NCBI GenBank assembly: GCA_910579785.1
Contig: CAJTVJ010000001.1
Coordinates: 1-64,000 of the forward strand
Origin: an uncultured Christensenella sp.
Lineage (GTDB): Bacteria > Bacillota > Clostridia > Christensenellales > UBA3700
DNA: 64,000 bases
Direction: 5' to 3'
The notes under the pieces are model-generated. The model saw only the letters and a program-made list of their open reading frames with translations, was not told the DNA's origin and did not search any database. This document shows, piece after piece, positions 42,685 through 51,225 of this stretch. Positions within the stretch are counted from its first letter, which is position 1; each line of letters starts with the position of its first letter. Both the position numbers and the translations under genes were made by a program.

Positions 42685-43545
42685 ATGAGAAAGTTTTATT
42701 TGCACAATTCAAGCAAAACCAAGTCGTTTGATTTGAACAGTATATCGTCACTTGCAACCGAGCCGAGCGGACTTGGCAATTCGTTTAGTACCGCTTATAA
42801 GGAGAGCTCCAACGGTAAGCATCTTGTTAACGCAACGCCAGACTTTGAACCAATAAAATTGAAGATATATTTTAATGCTGATGCGTCAGACGGGTATGCA
42901 AACTATAAAGCGCTTATGCAATTTTTAGCTGAGTGCGGAGTAAGTGACCAAAAAGAAATTTTATTTGAGTATAACGACGGCATTACCGACAAGTTTTGTG
43001 ACGTTGTATTCAAGTCGTCAACTAAATCCGAGACAAGCGAAGAGAATGTTTTTTGCGAGACATTTACGTTTGAACGTCAGTCTTATTGGTATGAGCGTAT
43101 TGAAGAATCATTTGCGCTTAAAAATACGTCGGCAGACGCGACAAGCTTTCCGCTTGGATTTCCATTTGGATTTTATGGACATGTCTTTAAGACAAAGCAA
43201 TTCGTATCTAATTCTTTTCACGTATCTGCGCCGATAACGTTAACAATATCGGGTAATATCCACAATGATATAAGAGTTTATATAGCTACATTAGAAGATG
43301 AAATTGTTGCTGAAATAAAATTGTCAACAAATTGCGTTGACGGCAAAGTTATTGTCATAGAGCCTAACACAAAGAAAATAACCGTAGAACAAAATGGCGA
43401 AGTTACAAATGGCTACGGACTGACGGATAAAACAAAGCAATCGTTTTTGTATTTACCTCAGGGCGATTACTATATTAGCTCGAATATGACGGTAGAAGAC
43501 AGCGGAGAAATCGCATTTGCTATCAAGCGATATTTGCTTGATTGA
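42685..43545 (+). CDS. Distal tail protein (Dit-like)
   Basis: The 286-residue protein starts at ATG 42685 after GGAGG and begins MRKFYLHNSSKTKSFDLNSI, typical of siphovirus distal tail proteins, with a beta-rich body. It follows the tape measure and precedes the tail-associated protein, the standard Dit position. It would form the hexameric hub joining the tail tube to the adsorption device. Confidence 0.8.
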   Translation: MRKFYLHNSSKTKSFDLNSISSLATEPSGLGNSFSTAYKESSNGKHLVNATPDFEPIKLKIYFNADASDGYANYKALMQFLAECGVSDQKEILFEYNDGITDKFCDVVFKSSTKSETSEENVFCETFTFERQSYWYERIEESFALKNTSADATSFPLGFPFGFYGHVFKTKQFVSNSFHVSAPITLTISGNIHNDIRVYIATLEDEIVAEIKLSTNCVDGKVIVIEPNTKKITVEQNGEVTNGYGLTDKTKQSFLYLPQGDYYISSNMTVEDSGEIAFAIKRYLLD

Positions 43546-43559
43546 CGGGAGGTTAATAT

Positions 43560-44738
43560 ATGTACATAGCGCTTTATGACGAGAATAGAAAGCATATATC
43601 AAATGTAGATAATACATCGCTAGATTTGACAGAGCGGGTTTACGACCTTGACACATTCAATGCCGACGGCATTTGCAACGACGACGTAAATAATTCTAAA
43701 ATTGCCGTAGTAAATAACGACATGGGAGAGTATGAGTACGCTTGTCTAATTGATAATATTACGCCCGACGGCAGAAAGCGCATAATCAAAGGCTTGGACT
43801 TTAAGACTCTTTGGGAGACGGAAATATTGCTTGATTTTACTGTTGACGGCAGTTTTGACGGTAGAGTATCGGCACTTTTCAATTATGTCAAGAGCGCGGT
43901 TTTCGACAGTGTCGATGCAGTAATAGGAAAAATACCGATAGAAGTGATAATACCGACTGACAATACCGATACGACTGTAATGTTCGGCTCATATCAAGGA
44001 CAATATGTTATTACCGACGCATACAAATTCTTGAAATGTTATCTAAAATATTACGAATATAATATAAAATCTTCATACGACGTCGTAGAAGGCAAAATAA
44101 TATTTGAGTTTGTGAAAAACACTCAGGAAATAGAAGTGGATTTAAACGACTTTATTTACGAATTGACCACTTCGTCGTCTGCGACAAACAAAGCTGTTGC
44201 AACTATTAAATATAAAGTTGAAACGTCCGAAACGGATAGCAACGGCAACGTAATATATACAAATATACAGAAGGTCGCAGACGACGGCAGTCCTATATTT
44301 AATGACGACGGCTTGCCTATCTACGAAGAAAAGAAAAAGTCGCGCCCGACGAATATGGCGACGAAGTTTTATTACCGTACTAAAAGTAACGATATCGTTC
44401 AAGCGGACGCAAAAGGCGATATAGATGGGCGTATCTATCCTGTCAAAACGAAGTGGTTTGAACAAGAGTATTTAGCATCGTCACAGTTTGACGCCGTATA
44501 TGAGCTAGCCAACAGCCGTTATGTTGACAATATCATAATTGACAACAATTTGACGATAGATCCAATAGATTTCTCGCTTTATCCGCTTTACACGAAAGTT
44601 AAGTTGTATTATGGCGGCAAATTATATAAGACGTTGCCAATAAGCGAGAAAATAATTAAACTTGACGCAAAAGGCAAGAATACAAAAATCAAACTCGGTT
44701 TAAAAAAAATTTTATTGACCGAAATAATAAAAAACTAG
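43560..44738 (+). CDS. Tail-associated structural protein (Tal-like, short)
   Basis: The 392-residue protein starts with GGGAGGT at ATG 43560. The beginning (MYIALYDENRKHISNVDNTS) and the overall pattern fit the N-terminal hub domain of phage tail-associated lysins such as gp27/Tal. It stops near 390 residues and shows no peptidase or lysozyme domain. It probably closes the tail tip and carries the fibre. Confidence 0.75.
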   Translation: MYIALYDENRKHISNVDNTSLDLTERVYDLDTFNADGICNDDVNNSKIAVVNNDMGEYEYACLIDNITPDGRKRIIKGLDFKTLWETEILLDFTVDGSFDGRVSALFNYVKSAVFDSVDAVIGKIPIEVIIPTDNTDTTVMFGSYQGQYVITDAYKFLKCYLKYYEYNIKSSYDVVEGKIIFEFVKNTQEIEVDLNDFIYELTTSSSATNKAVATIKYKVETSETDSNGNVIYTNIQKVADDGSPIFNDDGLPIYEEKKKSRPTNMATKFYYRTKSNDIVQADAKGDIDGRIYPVKTKWFEQEYLASSQFDAVYELANSRYVDNIIIDNNLTIDPIDFSLYPLYTKVKLYYGGKLYKTLPISEKIIKLDAKGKNTKIKLGLKKILLTEIIKN

Positions 44739-44750
44739 GAGGATAAATAA

Positions 44751-46580
44751 ATGATAAAGTCTATCACATTTCAAGGCAATCGTAAATTTGCTGCAAATCT
44801 CTATGCATTAGAAATAAAAAGTAGATTTATCGATCAAACGCATGCCGACGGATATTATTCTGGCTATGGGTCAGAACTTGAAGCAAAAGTTGTAGGTAAT
44901 CAAATACAGATCGGCACAGGAGCATTTGTTGTGCAAGGACGTATAAGCGAAGTCGTATCGACTGAGGTAGTAACGCCGACAATATACGGTAATTGCGTCG
45001 GTTATGTAGTTGCTCGCATAGAAACTTATCATGTATCAGACGACAATAATTGCACGTTTAAGGCGTATGTAAATACTGCGTTGAGTGAAATTCCATTGCG
45101 TCAAGACGACGTGTATGCGACGAATGCTGATAATGAGAATCTTGTTTATGAGTTGCCAATATACTCGTTTGAGATAAAAGATAGGACAATTGTCAACTTG
45201 CAAAAACTCATAAAGCCTATCGACGACTATGCTCGTGTGCAGAAAGAAGTTGATCGAATAGTTAAATCAACAAATGACGCTTTGGCATTAGTGCAGTCTG
45301 CAACAGAAAGTTCAGAGCAAGCAACAATGTCAGCAGATAATGCGGTAAAAAAATCAGATAGTGCAGTTAGGTTAGCTACTGAAGCAAAGACGACAGCAGA
45401 CGGCTTAGCGGACAGCATAGCACAGGCAAATACTACCGCAGGCGAGGCTAGACAGATAGCGGCAGAGGCAGAGCAAGCGTCAAGTAACGCAGTAACAACA
45501 GCAAATGAGGCAAAGACCACGGCAGACGGTTTGGCAGACAGTATAGCGCAAGCAAACACTACCGCAGGCGAAGCCAAAGAGATAGCAGAAGATGCAGAGC
45601 AAGCGTCAAGCAACGCAGTAACAACAGCAAATGAGGCAAAGACAATGGCAGACGGCTTAGCAGATAGTATAGCGCAGGCTAATACAACCGCAGGCGAAGC
45701 AAAGGAAATAGCAGAGGAGGCATTAGAGCAATCTAAGGTCACAGGTACTAAGGTCAACGTAGACGGAGCTTTCCAAAGCAATCTAAACTTCGACAGAGAC
45801 CCACAAGAGCAGCTAAACGATTTAAAATCAGCCGAGACTGCTTTGCAAAATGGAAAGGTCAATAAATCAGGCGATACTATGAGCGGAGATCTGACAGCAC
45901 CAAATTTTATTGGAGCTTTTAAACAAAAAGATATTACCAAAAACTACCTTGACTTTGTTACGGGAGATGGAGATAATTTTGGAGTTAGTGGACTGGCAGG
46001 GAAAATTTATCGACTTAATGACCTTACTAATCAGTATGGACAAAAGATGCGCGGAGAAAAGACTGTTAATATTGGTGCGTCTCTTCAAGGTGAGCAAAGC
46101 GGCTTTTATAGTGATGCGTATGAATGGTACTCAAAAAGCATTAAAAGTGGTGGAACTGGCGATAGTTTTATTCTTACTTGGCAATTTGGCGGCGGCTCAG
46201 ATAAACAGTACGGACTGTGGCTAAGAGTGTATAACTCTGGTAATTTGCAATATGAGCAAAGGCTTGCTGATGGGGTGAGCACGCCACTTGCTGTAAATAT
46301 GTCAAAATTAGAGCCTACAACGGCAAATGGCTGGACGGTGGGAGATAAGAATTTAGGTATGAGTGGAAATGGCATTTATTTAGTTAGCGTCATGGCAGAC
46401 GGAGGCAATAGCCCTATAGGAATTGGAATTTTAATTTATAACGGAATAGCAAATAGCTGTGCTGTTAGTCAAGTTGGAACGACATATAGCTTATCTTTTC
46501 TAAATTCGACTTGGCATTTACATTCTGTAATGGGTGGTGCAGTTGTCATCAAACAAATAGCCTACAAAAAAATCGCATGA
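44751..46580 (+). CDS. Tail fibre / receptor-binding protein with three 42-residue repeats
   Basis: The 609-residue protein starts after AGGAGG. A beta-rich N-terminal domain (about 1-140) attaches to the tail tip. An alanine-rich coiled-coil stalk follows, with three tandem 42-residue repeats starting AKTTADGLADSIAQANTTAG (about 212-330). The C-terminal region (about 400-609, with DSFILTWQFGGGSDKQYGLW) is beta-rich and likely binds the receptor. The stalk repeats should form a trimeric coiled coil. This is the best candidate determinant of target range. Confidence 0.82.
   Translation: MIKSITFQGNRKFAANLYALEIKSRFIDQTHADGYYSGYGSELEAKVVGNQIQIGTGAFVVQGRISEVVSTEVVTPTIYGNCVGYVVARIETYHVSDDNNCTFKAYVNTALSEIPLRQDDVYATNADNENLVYELPIYSFEIKDRTIVNLQKLIKPIDDYARVQKEVDRIVKSTNDALALVQSATESSEQATMSADNAVKKSDSAVRLATEAKTTADGLADSIAQANTTAGEARQIAAEAEQASSNAVTTANEAKTTADGLADSIAQANTTAGEAKEIAEDAEQASSNAVTTANEAKTMADGLADSIAQANTTAGEAKEIAEEALEQSKVTGTKVNVDGAFQSNLNFDRDPQEQLNDLKSAETALQNGKVNKSGDTMSGDLTAPNFIGAFKQKDITKNYLDFVTGDGDNFGVSGLAGKIYRLNDLTNQYGQKMRGEKTVNIGASLQGEQSGFYSDAYEWYSKSIKSGGTGDSFILTWQFGGGSDKQYGLWLRVYNSGNLQYEQRLADGVSTPLAVNMSKLEPTTANGWTVGDKNLGMSGNGIYLVSVMADGGNSPIGIGILIYNGIANSCAVSQVGTTYSLSFLNSTWHLHSVMGGAVVIKQIAYKKIA
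45384..45731 (+). repeat. Tandem 126-base repeats inside the fibre gene
   Basis: Repeat units begin at 45384, 45510 and 45636, each starting gcaaagac. The first two are full 126-base (42-codon) units; the third departs near 45731. The near identity at DNA level suggests recent duplication or recombination that alters stalk length. Confidence 0.85.
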
Positions 46581-46591
46581 AGGAGGAGAAA

Positions 46592-46945
46592 ATGGGATAT
46601 TGGAATAGTGAAATCAACGGCTTTGTGCCGTATCAAAACAAAGAGAACACGCTCATTGAATACACAGACGAGCAAATCAAAGAAATAATGCAGCAAGTTG
46701 CGCAAGGCGGTAGGTTGACGACAGGCGATGACGGATACGTCAAGGTAGTACCAAGACCGGAGCTGACAGCAGAGGAAAAGCAGGCGGAGTATGAAAGCAG
46801 AGTGGACAAGCTTATCCGCGAGAGGTATACAATGTCGCAAGAGCTTGCAATATTGAGACAACAAACGGTCAAGACAGACGAGTATCGGGAATATTTTAAG
46901 TATTGTGAAGAGTGTAAGGCGAAAGCTAAATCTGAATTGCAGTAA
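46592..46945 (+). CDS. Small phage protein, coiled-coil C-terminus
   Basis: The 117-residue protein starts at ATG 46592 after AAGGAGGAG. It begins MGYWNSEINGFVPYQNKEN and has a charged helical second half (about 65-117). It follows the fibre gene, where small tail or fibre-assembly proteins are common in clostridial prophages. Specific role unknown. Confidence 0.65.
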   Translation: MGYWNSEINGFVPYQNKENTLIEYTDEQIKEIMQQVAQGGRLTTGDDGYVKVVPRPELTAEEKQAEYESRVDKLIRERYTMSQELAILRQQTVKTDEYREYFKYCEECKAKAKSELQ

Positions 46946-46959
46946 AAGGACGGTGTATT

Positions 46960-47382
46960 ATGGAGTTTAGAAAAGAGTTGCAACAAATTATAAATGAATG
47001 CAAGGACAAGCCTTTGTTAAATGTACAAAGGACGGCAGATACACAAAAAGATTCAACACAGGAGTATGAAATGAATAGAGCAATCGCCGAAGTCGAAGCT
47101 AAAAAAGAGATTATTACTAATTCAACAAATGCGTCAAAAGTAAAAATTAGCGAGGAAGTTGTAGAGCATATTGACGGCTTGGAAGAGGTAGTCAATAAAA
47201 TTTGCGAAAGAGAACATCGCATTGTGGAGAAAGATTTGCATAGTCGGAGAAAGGAGATTAAAGCAATTAAAGGCATAGTCAAAGGCTTTGCAATTACGTT
47301 GGGTATTTTGTTTTTGCTTGCTAATATTTGCGGTATGACGTATGCAATATTGCTTGCGTGTGGGATAAATATTTTTGGTTAA
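46960..47382 (+). CDS. Tail-anchored membrane protein, unknown function
   Basis: The 140-residue protein is mostly charged helix with one membrane segment at the C-terminus (about 112-137, ITLGILFLLANICGMTYAIL). It has a weak ribosome site (AAAGGACGG). It resembles spanin- or hemolysin-like accessory proteins in layout only. It could be a holin substitute, but nothing proves this. Confidence 0.6.
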   Translation: MEFRKELQQIINECKDKPLLNVQRTADTQKDSTQEYEMNRAIAEVEAKKEIITNSTNASKVKISEEVVEHIDGLEEVVNKICEREHRIVEKDLHSRRKEIKAIKGIVKGFAITLGILFLLANICGMTYAILLACGINIFG

Positions 47383-47431
47383 AATCGATGGATATCATTT
47401 AATATAAAAATCTAAAAGGAGGTACTAATCA

Positions 47432-47752
47432 ATGGATGAGAAAAAAATTGTTATCGTATCTGACGAAAACGGAATTGTCGCATTTGACGATATTACGATT
47501 AAGCACGATACTATCAACAGAGCAGAAGTAGAAGAAGTTGAAAAAGCAATCAAAAGTCTTGAACAAGAGAAGATTACGATCAACGATCGAATTGTTGAAC
47601 TCAAAGCCAAGTTGATTTATGCAAGGAAGATTATCGCGATAGCGGACGAAAAACGCAATAGCGAAATCTCATCAAACAACGCTAATGTTACTAATGAGTC
47701 CAGAGTCGGGAGTTCTTTTTCCAATATGCAAACTCAAAGACTGGAAGTTTAA
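47432..47752 (+). CDS. Coiled-coil protein, unknown function
   Basis: The 106-residue protein starts after AAAAGGAGGT. Its central helix, with EVEEVEKAIKSLEQEK (about 31-46) followed by further heptads, is a probable coiled coil. Its C-terminus overlaps the ribosome site of the next gene. Not recognised. Confidence 0.6.
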   Translation: MDEKKIVIVSDENGIVAFDDITIKHDTINRAEVEEVEKAIKSLEQEKITINDRIVELKAKLIYARKIIAIADEKRNSEISSNNANVTNESRVGSSFSNMQTQRLEV

Positions 47753-47765
47753 GGAGGCAAAGATA

Positions 47766-48632
47766 ATGGAAAGCGTGGAATCAAAAGTTGTCGAATGGGC
47801 GATGAGCAAAATCGACTCATACGATAACGAAAAGAAATTGTATAATTTATCGGCGATATTATTATCTATTCTTGATGTAGTATGCGGTATAATCGCGATA
47901 TTTTATACGGCAATGGCGGTAACGTCAGTCATTTTTTCAATTTTATGCGGTACAGTTTGGGGCGGTCGGGTGATTCAACTTATAAAAGGACAGCGATTAG
48001 CAAAGGCTCTTAAAGTAATGTCAACCGCAAGTATTGCATACATAACCGTCCGAAAAAGGAGGAGCGAATATATGAAAAAAATTTTTGATAATCTTAAAAA
48101 CAACCCACTTACAATCGTGTTTGCCATTCTCGGTGGTGGGGTAATGGGTTTTGCTGCGTACAAACTCGCTCAAATTTATTTTGTTGCATTGCCTCAATGG
48201 ATGAATATAATTTTTGCGATTTCTGCGGCTGTTTTGACTGTTGCATTGGTCATATTGCTTGGTTGGGATTCTCTTAAATCTGCGATATTACGTAGTGCTA
48301 AAAAAGTATTGAGTAAAGATGGTTATGACGCACTTATAAATTATGTCGACACATTAAAAAAGCAAGAGGACAAGCAGGCTGAACTCGCAGCAAAGACGGC
48401 AGCGCACGACAAAGAGATTGAGCAAGCAAGGCTAGTCATAGCCAAATACGAGCAACGCAATGCTGAGTATCAAAAGGCTATTGAATTGCTTAAATTGCAG
48501 TCATCAGAAATTCCGCAAAAAATCGACGTCGTAAAAGAAGATGCCGTCGAAACCGTTGCCGAAGAAATTAAAGAGGCGTTGGATGAGCAATTTGAAGAAC
48601 CTAGCATATTATCCGATATGTCTATAAAGTAA
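47766..48632 (+). CDS. Multi-pass membrane protein with coiled-coil tail, unknown function
   Basis: The 288-residue protein starts at ATG 47766 after AAGGAGG. It has two membrane pairs (about 28-68 and 115-170) and a C-terminal coiled coil (about 195-245) ending in an acidic stretch. It is the last gene of the tail operon. That position and the membrane character make a holin-like or export role possible, but no lysis family was recognised and no endolysin gene is nearby. Confidence 0.6.
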   Translation: MESVESKVVEWAMSKIDSYDNEKKLYNLSAILLSILDVVCGIIAIFYTAMAVTSVIFSILCGTVWGGRVIQLIKGQRLAKALKVMSTASIAYITVRKRRSEYMKKIFDNLKNNPLTIVFAILGGGVMGFAAYKLAQIYFVALPQWMNIIFAISAAVLTVALVILLGWDSLKSAILRSAKKVLSKDGYDALINYVDTLKKQEDKQAELAAKTAAHDKEIEQARLVIAKYEQRNAEYQKAIELLKLQSSEIPQKIDVVKEDAVETVAEEIKEALDEQFEEPSILSDMSIK

Positions 48633-48642
48633 TAAAATATAG

Positions 48643-48673
48643 AATAGTCGCAATTGAATTTGCGGCTATTTTT
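48643..48673 (+). terminator. Terminator of the tail operon
   Basis: Arms AATAGTCGCAA and TTGCGGCTATT (one G-T wobble) flank a short AT loop and are followed by TTTT. Confidence 0.8.
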
Positions 48674-48821
48674 AGGTGATGTATTAAAATATATACTTTA
48701 TTATAGTCTTTCTTGGGTTCGTTTTGGGTGTAACAAATTACTTTTTATATTTATTTAATATTAGTAAAATACAACGAATTTTCAACGTGTTTAGGCTATT
48801 TTAGTAGTGAGTGAGGGAACG

Positions 48822-50462
48822 TTAAGTAGCGGCGAAGCAACGGCATAGCGAGCAAGCAGGTGCGTCTTGTGCGGGCGTCATAATTTCGGTAGTCCGCAAC
48901 TTTCGCAAAAAAGAAAGGACACAAAAAGTGTCCTTTTGTAATGGCAGAAAGGTTTCCAGCGAAAACGAACCACGATTAAGAGAAAATGCAGGGGATTGAG
49001 CCTGCATTTCTATATCTTCATAACTATCACTGTTTTTTCCTTTTATTGGCGGGTGTTCAGTAAAGTTATAAGTAATCAAGATTTTATCAGCATATACAAT
49101 TATATCTCGTATAAAAGTTTTCACAATGTGCTTTCTTATGGCGATGGCTTCAATATCACCACGTAATACAGATTTCAAATATTGTTCTATCTTGTCTTGT
49201 GTAAGGAAAGTATAGGACCTTTGTTTTTCTTGTTCTATATCAAAATCGAGTTGAGATATTTGTGCTTCAAGTTCTTTTAGTCTATTTTTAGTTTGTTCAG
49301 TAATTATACCTTGTTCAATAGCAGCGATTAGATTATTAGATGCTTTTAATACAGATAATCGAGTATTTTCAAGAGATTTAAGTTTATCATTTTGTTTGTT
49401 GATTTGTTCGTGTCGTTTTATTACCCATTTTGCGATTTCAGCAATAGTAGTATTTTCACACAGCACAAGCCAAGTAATGTGAATTACTAAATCTTCCAAG
49501 TATTGTTTATTAAGAGACTTGAAATTGCATTTGTGTTTTTTGCGTCTGCGACTTAAACAACTATAATAGTAATATTTATCGCCAGTATGACTAGTACCGC
49601 TTTCTCCAATCATAGTTGCTTTGCAATCGCCACATATTAGTTTTCCAGATAATAAAAATTCATAGATATCCTTTTTTCTTCCAGGAGCGTGTTTATTTGA
49701 ATTACGAATATCTTGCACTCGTTGCCAAGTGATATCATCAACTATTGCAGGATATATATTCGTATAGACAATATCTCCGTGTTTCGCTTTACCATTATAT
49801 TTTGTGTTCAAAAGCATTTTATAGATATTGGCAGTGGTAATATATTTACCTTTTTTAGTTCGTATGCCTCTATTTTTAAGGTCATTGGATATATCAACTG
49901 CCGTATATCCTTGTGCATATTTTGTAAATATTTCTCTTACAATATCCGCTTCGTTAGGATTTATAACATTCTTCATATCGACAACATCATAGCCATAAAG
50001 TTGTACGCCACCAGTAAAGTTTCCTTTAATGTAACTTTCTTTCAACCCACGCAATACCTTTTGTGAGAGTTCGGCAGAGAAGTATTGATTCATACCTTCC
50101 AACATACTTTCAAGTATTATACCTTCGGGAGTGTCAGGGATGTTTTCCATAGCGGACAATATTTTGACACCATTTTCTTTCAATGTATGTTTATGTATTG
50201 TGGCTTCATACTTGTTACGTGAAAAACGATCTAACTTATAAACCAAGACGTAATCCCACTGATGTTTACTGCTATCCTTAATCATACGCTGGAAATCTGG
50301 ACGGGCATCATTCGTACCAGTCATAGCGCGGTCAATGTAAGTATCTACAATGAGAATATCATTGTTTTTTGCATATTGCTGACAAACTCTTAACTGTCCT
50401 TCTATTGATTGCTCAGTTTGAGAGTCACTTGAGTATCTTGCGTAAATTATTGCTTTTTTCAT
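48822..50462 (-). CDS. Large serine recombinase (site-specific integrase)
   Basis: The 546-residue protein has the N-terminal resolvase domain with the catalytic serine at S11 (YARYSSDSQ), the DRFSRN motif, a recombinase domain (about 165-270), a zinc ribbon (LICGDCKATMIG ... YYYYSC) and a coiled coil (about 370-440). It would integrate or excise an element at att sites. The last 60 or so codons run through an intrinsic terminator (48905-48936) and a dispersed chromosomal repeat (48832-48880), so the present C-terminus is probably not the original one. A conserved motif lies 56 bases before its ATG. Confidence 0.92.
   Translation of the reverse strand: MKKAIIYARYSSDSQTEQSIEGQLRVCQQYAKNNDILIVDTYIDRAMTGTNDARPDFQRMIKDSSKHQWDYVLVYKLDRFSRNKYEATIHKHTLKENGVKILSAMENIPDTPEGIILESMLEGMNQYFSAELSQKVLRGLKESYIKGNFTGGVQLYGYDVVDMKNVINPNEADIVREIFTKYAQGYTAVDISNDLKNRGIRTKKGKYITTANIYKMLLNTKYNGKAKHGDIVYTNIYPAIVDDITWQRVQDIRNSNKHAPGRKKDIYEFLLSGKLICGDCKATMIGESGTSHTGDKYYYYSCLSRRRKKHKCNFKSLNKQYLEDLVIHITWLVLCENTTIAEIAKWVIKRHEQINKQNDKLKSLENTRLSVLKASNNLIAAIEQGIITEQTKNRLKELEAQISQLDFDIEQEKQRSYTFLTQDKIEQYLKSVLRGDIEAIAIRKHIVKTFIRDIIVYADKILITYNFTEHPPIKGKNSDSYEDIEMQAQSPAFSLNRGSFSLETFLPLQKDTFCVLSFLRKLRTTEIMTPAQDAPACSLCRCFAAT
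48832..48880. repeat. Dispersed 49-base repeat, second type
   Basis: This copy matches 3524-3572 at 44 of 49 positions (core acggcatagcgagcaagcag). It is presently read as the last residues of the recombinase frame. Confidence 0.8.
48905..48936 (-). terminator. Intrinsic terminator inside the recombinase reading frame
   Basis: Arms AAAGGACAC (48914-48922) and GTGTCCTTT (48928-48936) surround AAAAA. Read on the minus strand they are followed by CTTTTTT (48913 downwards). The recombinase stop codon is about 80 bases further on, so transcripts ending here would lack a stop. Confidence 0.8.
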
Positions 50463-50517
50463 ATCTTATCTCCTAAATATATATTGTGGATTGAGAATAA
50501 CGGAAAATCTTTGAAAT

Positions 50518-50552
50518 TGTTAGAAACTTTATCCCAACTTTTTCCCAAGAAA
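50518..50552 (-). promoter_or_regulatory. Shared upstream motif, copy 1 (recombinase)
   Basis: TGTTAGAAACT, ATCCCAA and CCCAA blocks are spaced exactly as in the inverted copy at 53251-53285. On the minus strand they read TTGGG...TTGGGAT...AGTTTCTAACA and lie 56 bases before the recombinase ATG. Confidence 0.65.
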
Positions 50553-50936
50553 AACAAACGTGAACTAAACTCAACCCAAACTTTACCTAATAACAAATAC
50601 AACAAATCTCCTTTGAGAACTTTTTTCGACATCAACCAGAAAAGGCAGGAAATGACGGTGCTGTCAAAACAAAAATATTAAAGTCGAGCCAGCCGTAAAA
50701 TATTGCATTAAGGTTATTGAAATAAAAATATACAGCGATATTTTATCGGCTTTTGACAGCAACGGCAGTTTCTGCCAAAACCAATGACGAAAAAAGTGCT
50801 CAAATTCAAGATGCACAATTTAAGATTTTTTGATCATTGTCAAATTTTCTTAAATGAGTGTTAGATTCACAAATAAAATATAGGGAGATATTATTTAAAA
50901 TTTTTAATAAAAGTGTAATAAGTTAAACGAATGTCA

Positions 50937-50974
50937 ACAATTATATTGACAATATCAATATAATTGTTTATATT
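50937..50974 (+). promoter_or_regulatory. DarTG-module promoter with palindromic operator
   Basis: TTGACA (50946-50951) and TATATT (50969-50974) are 17 bases apart. A perfect 13-base inverted repeat (50937-50949 with 50955-50967, spacer CAATA) covers the -35 and the spacer. It is a likely binding site for the XRE regulator encoded directly downstream. Confidence 0.8.
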
Positions 50975-50994
50975 AATATTAGAGGAGAAAGAAA

Positions 50995-51213
50995 ATGCAA
51001 ATTTCTGAACAACTTAAAATGCTTTGCGTAAAGAAAAATATTTCACTTGCCGAGTTAGCAAGGAGATTAAACAAGACTCCGCAAGCACTTTCACAAAAAA
51101 TTAATAGAGGGAAATTTACGATTGATGATTTAGAGGAAATCGCTGCGGTTACCAATTGCCATATTGAATGCAATATAATACTACAAAATGGCGAGACAAT
51201 TAAATTAAATTAA
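50995..51213 (+). CDS. XRE-family regulator of the DarTG module
   Basis: The 72-residue protein starts after AGAGGAG and is almost entirely a helix-turn-helix domain (SLAELARRLNKTPQALSQKI). It is 12 bases upstream of darG and directly downstream of a palindrome over the promoter, so it probably represses its own operon. Small regulators of this kind accompany some type II toxin-antitoxin operons. Confidence 0.85.
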   Translation: MQISEQLKMLCVKKNISLAELARRLNKTPQALSQKINRGKFTIDDLEEIAAVTNCHIECNIILQNGETIKLN

Positions 51214-51225
51214 AAGGAGTATTAT

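Larger units (their letters stand above)
37873..48673. mobile_element. Headless phage-tail island (candidate flexible tailocin or prophage remnant)
   Basis: Gene order is repressor (minus), Cro-like, small protein, tail tube, tail chaperone G/GT, tape measure, distal tail, tail-associated protein, fibre and four accessory genes, ended by a terminator. That is the complete tail morphogenesis order of a siphovirus. I found no terminase, portal, protease, capsid, head-tail connector, sheath, endolysin or integrase. The left neighbour is spoIIE, and the right neighbour is a chromosomal dispersed repeat (48832-48880). The recombinase beyond that repeat more likely belongs to the next island. Confidence 0.75.
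50463..50994. other. Divergent control region between recombinase and DarTG module
   Basis: This 532-base gap holds the recombinase upstream region with a shared motif (50518-50552), a long AT-rich stretch and the operator-promoter of the DarTG module (50937-50974). A short frame at 50484-50681 reads through the motif and has no ribosome site. Confidence 0.6.

Noticed and set aside
46960..48632. Lysis cassette (holin/endolysin) at the end of the tail operon
   Set aside because: Membrane proteins are present, but no endolysin motif (amidase, lysozyme, NlpC/P60) was found, so I did not call lysis genes.
37873..50462. A single prophage spanning repressor to recombinase
   Set aside because: A chromosomal-type dispersed repeat (48832-48880) separates the tail operon from the recombinase body, and the recombinase shares its upstream motif with the right-hand island. 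The alternative is not excluded.
50484..50681. 65-residue plus-strand frame upstream of the recombinase
   Set aside because: No ribosome site, and it reads through the TTGGG/TTTCTAACA regulatory motif shared with 53246-53285.
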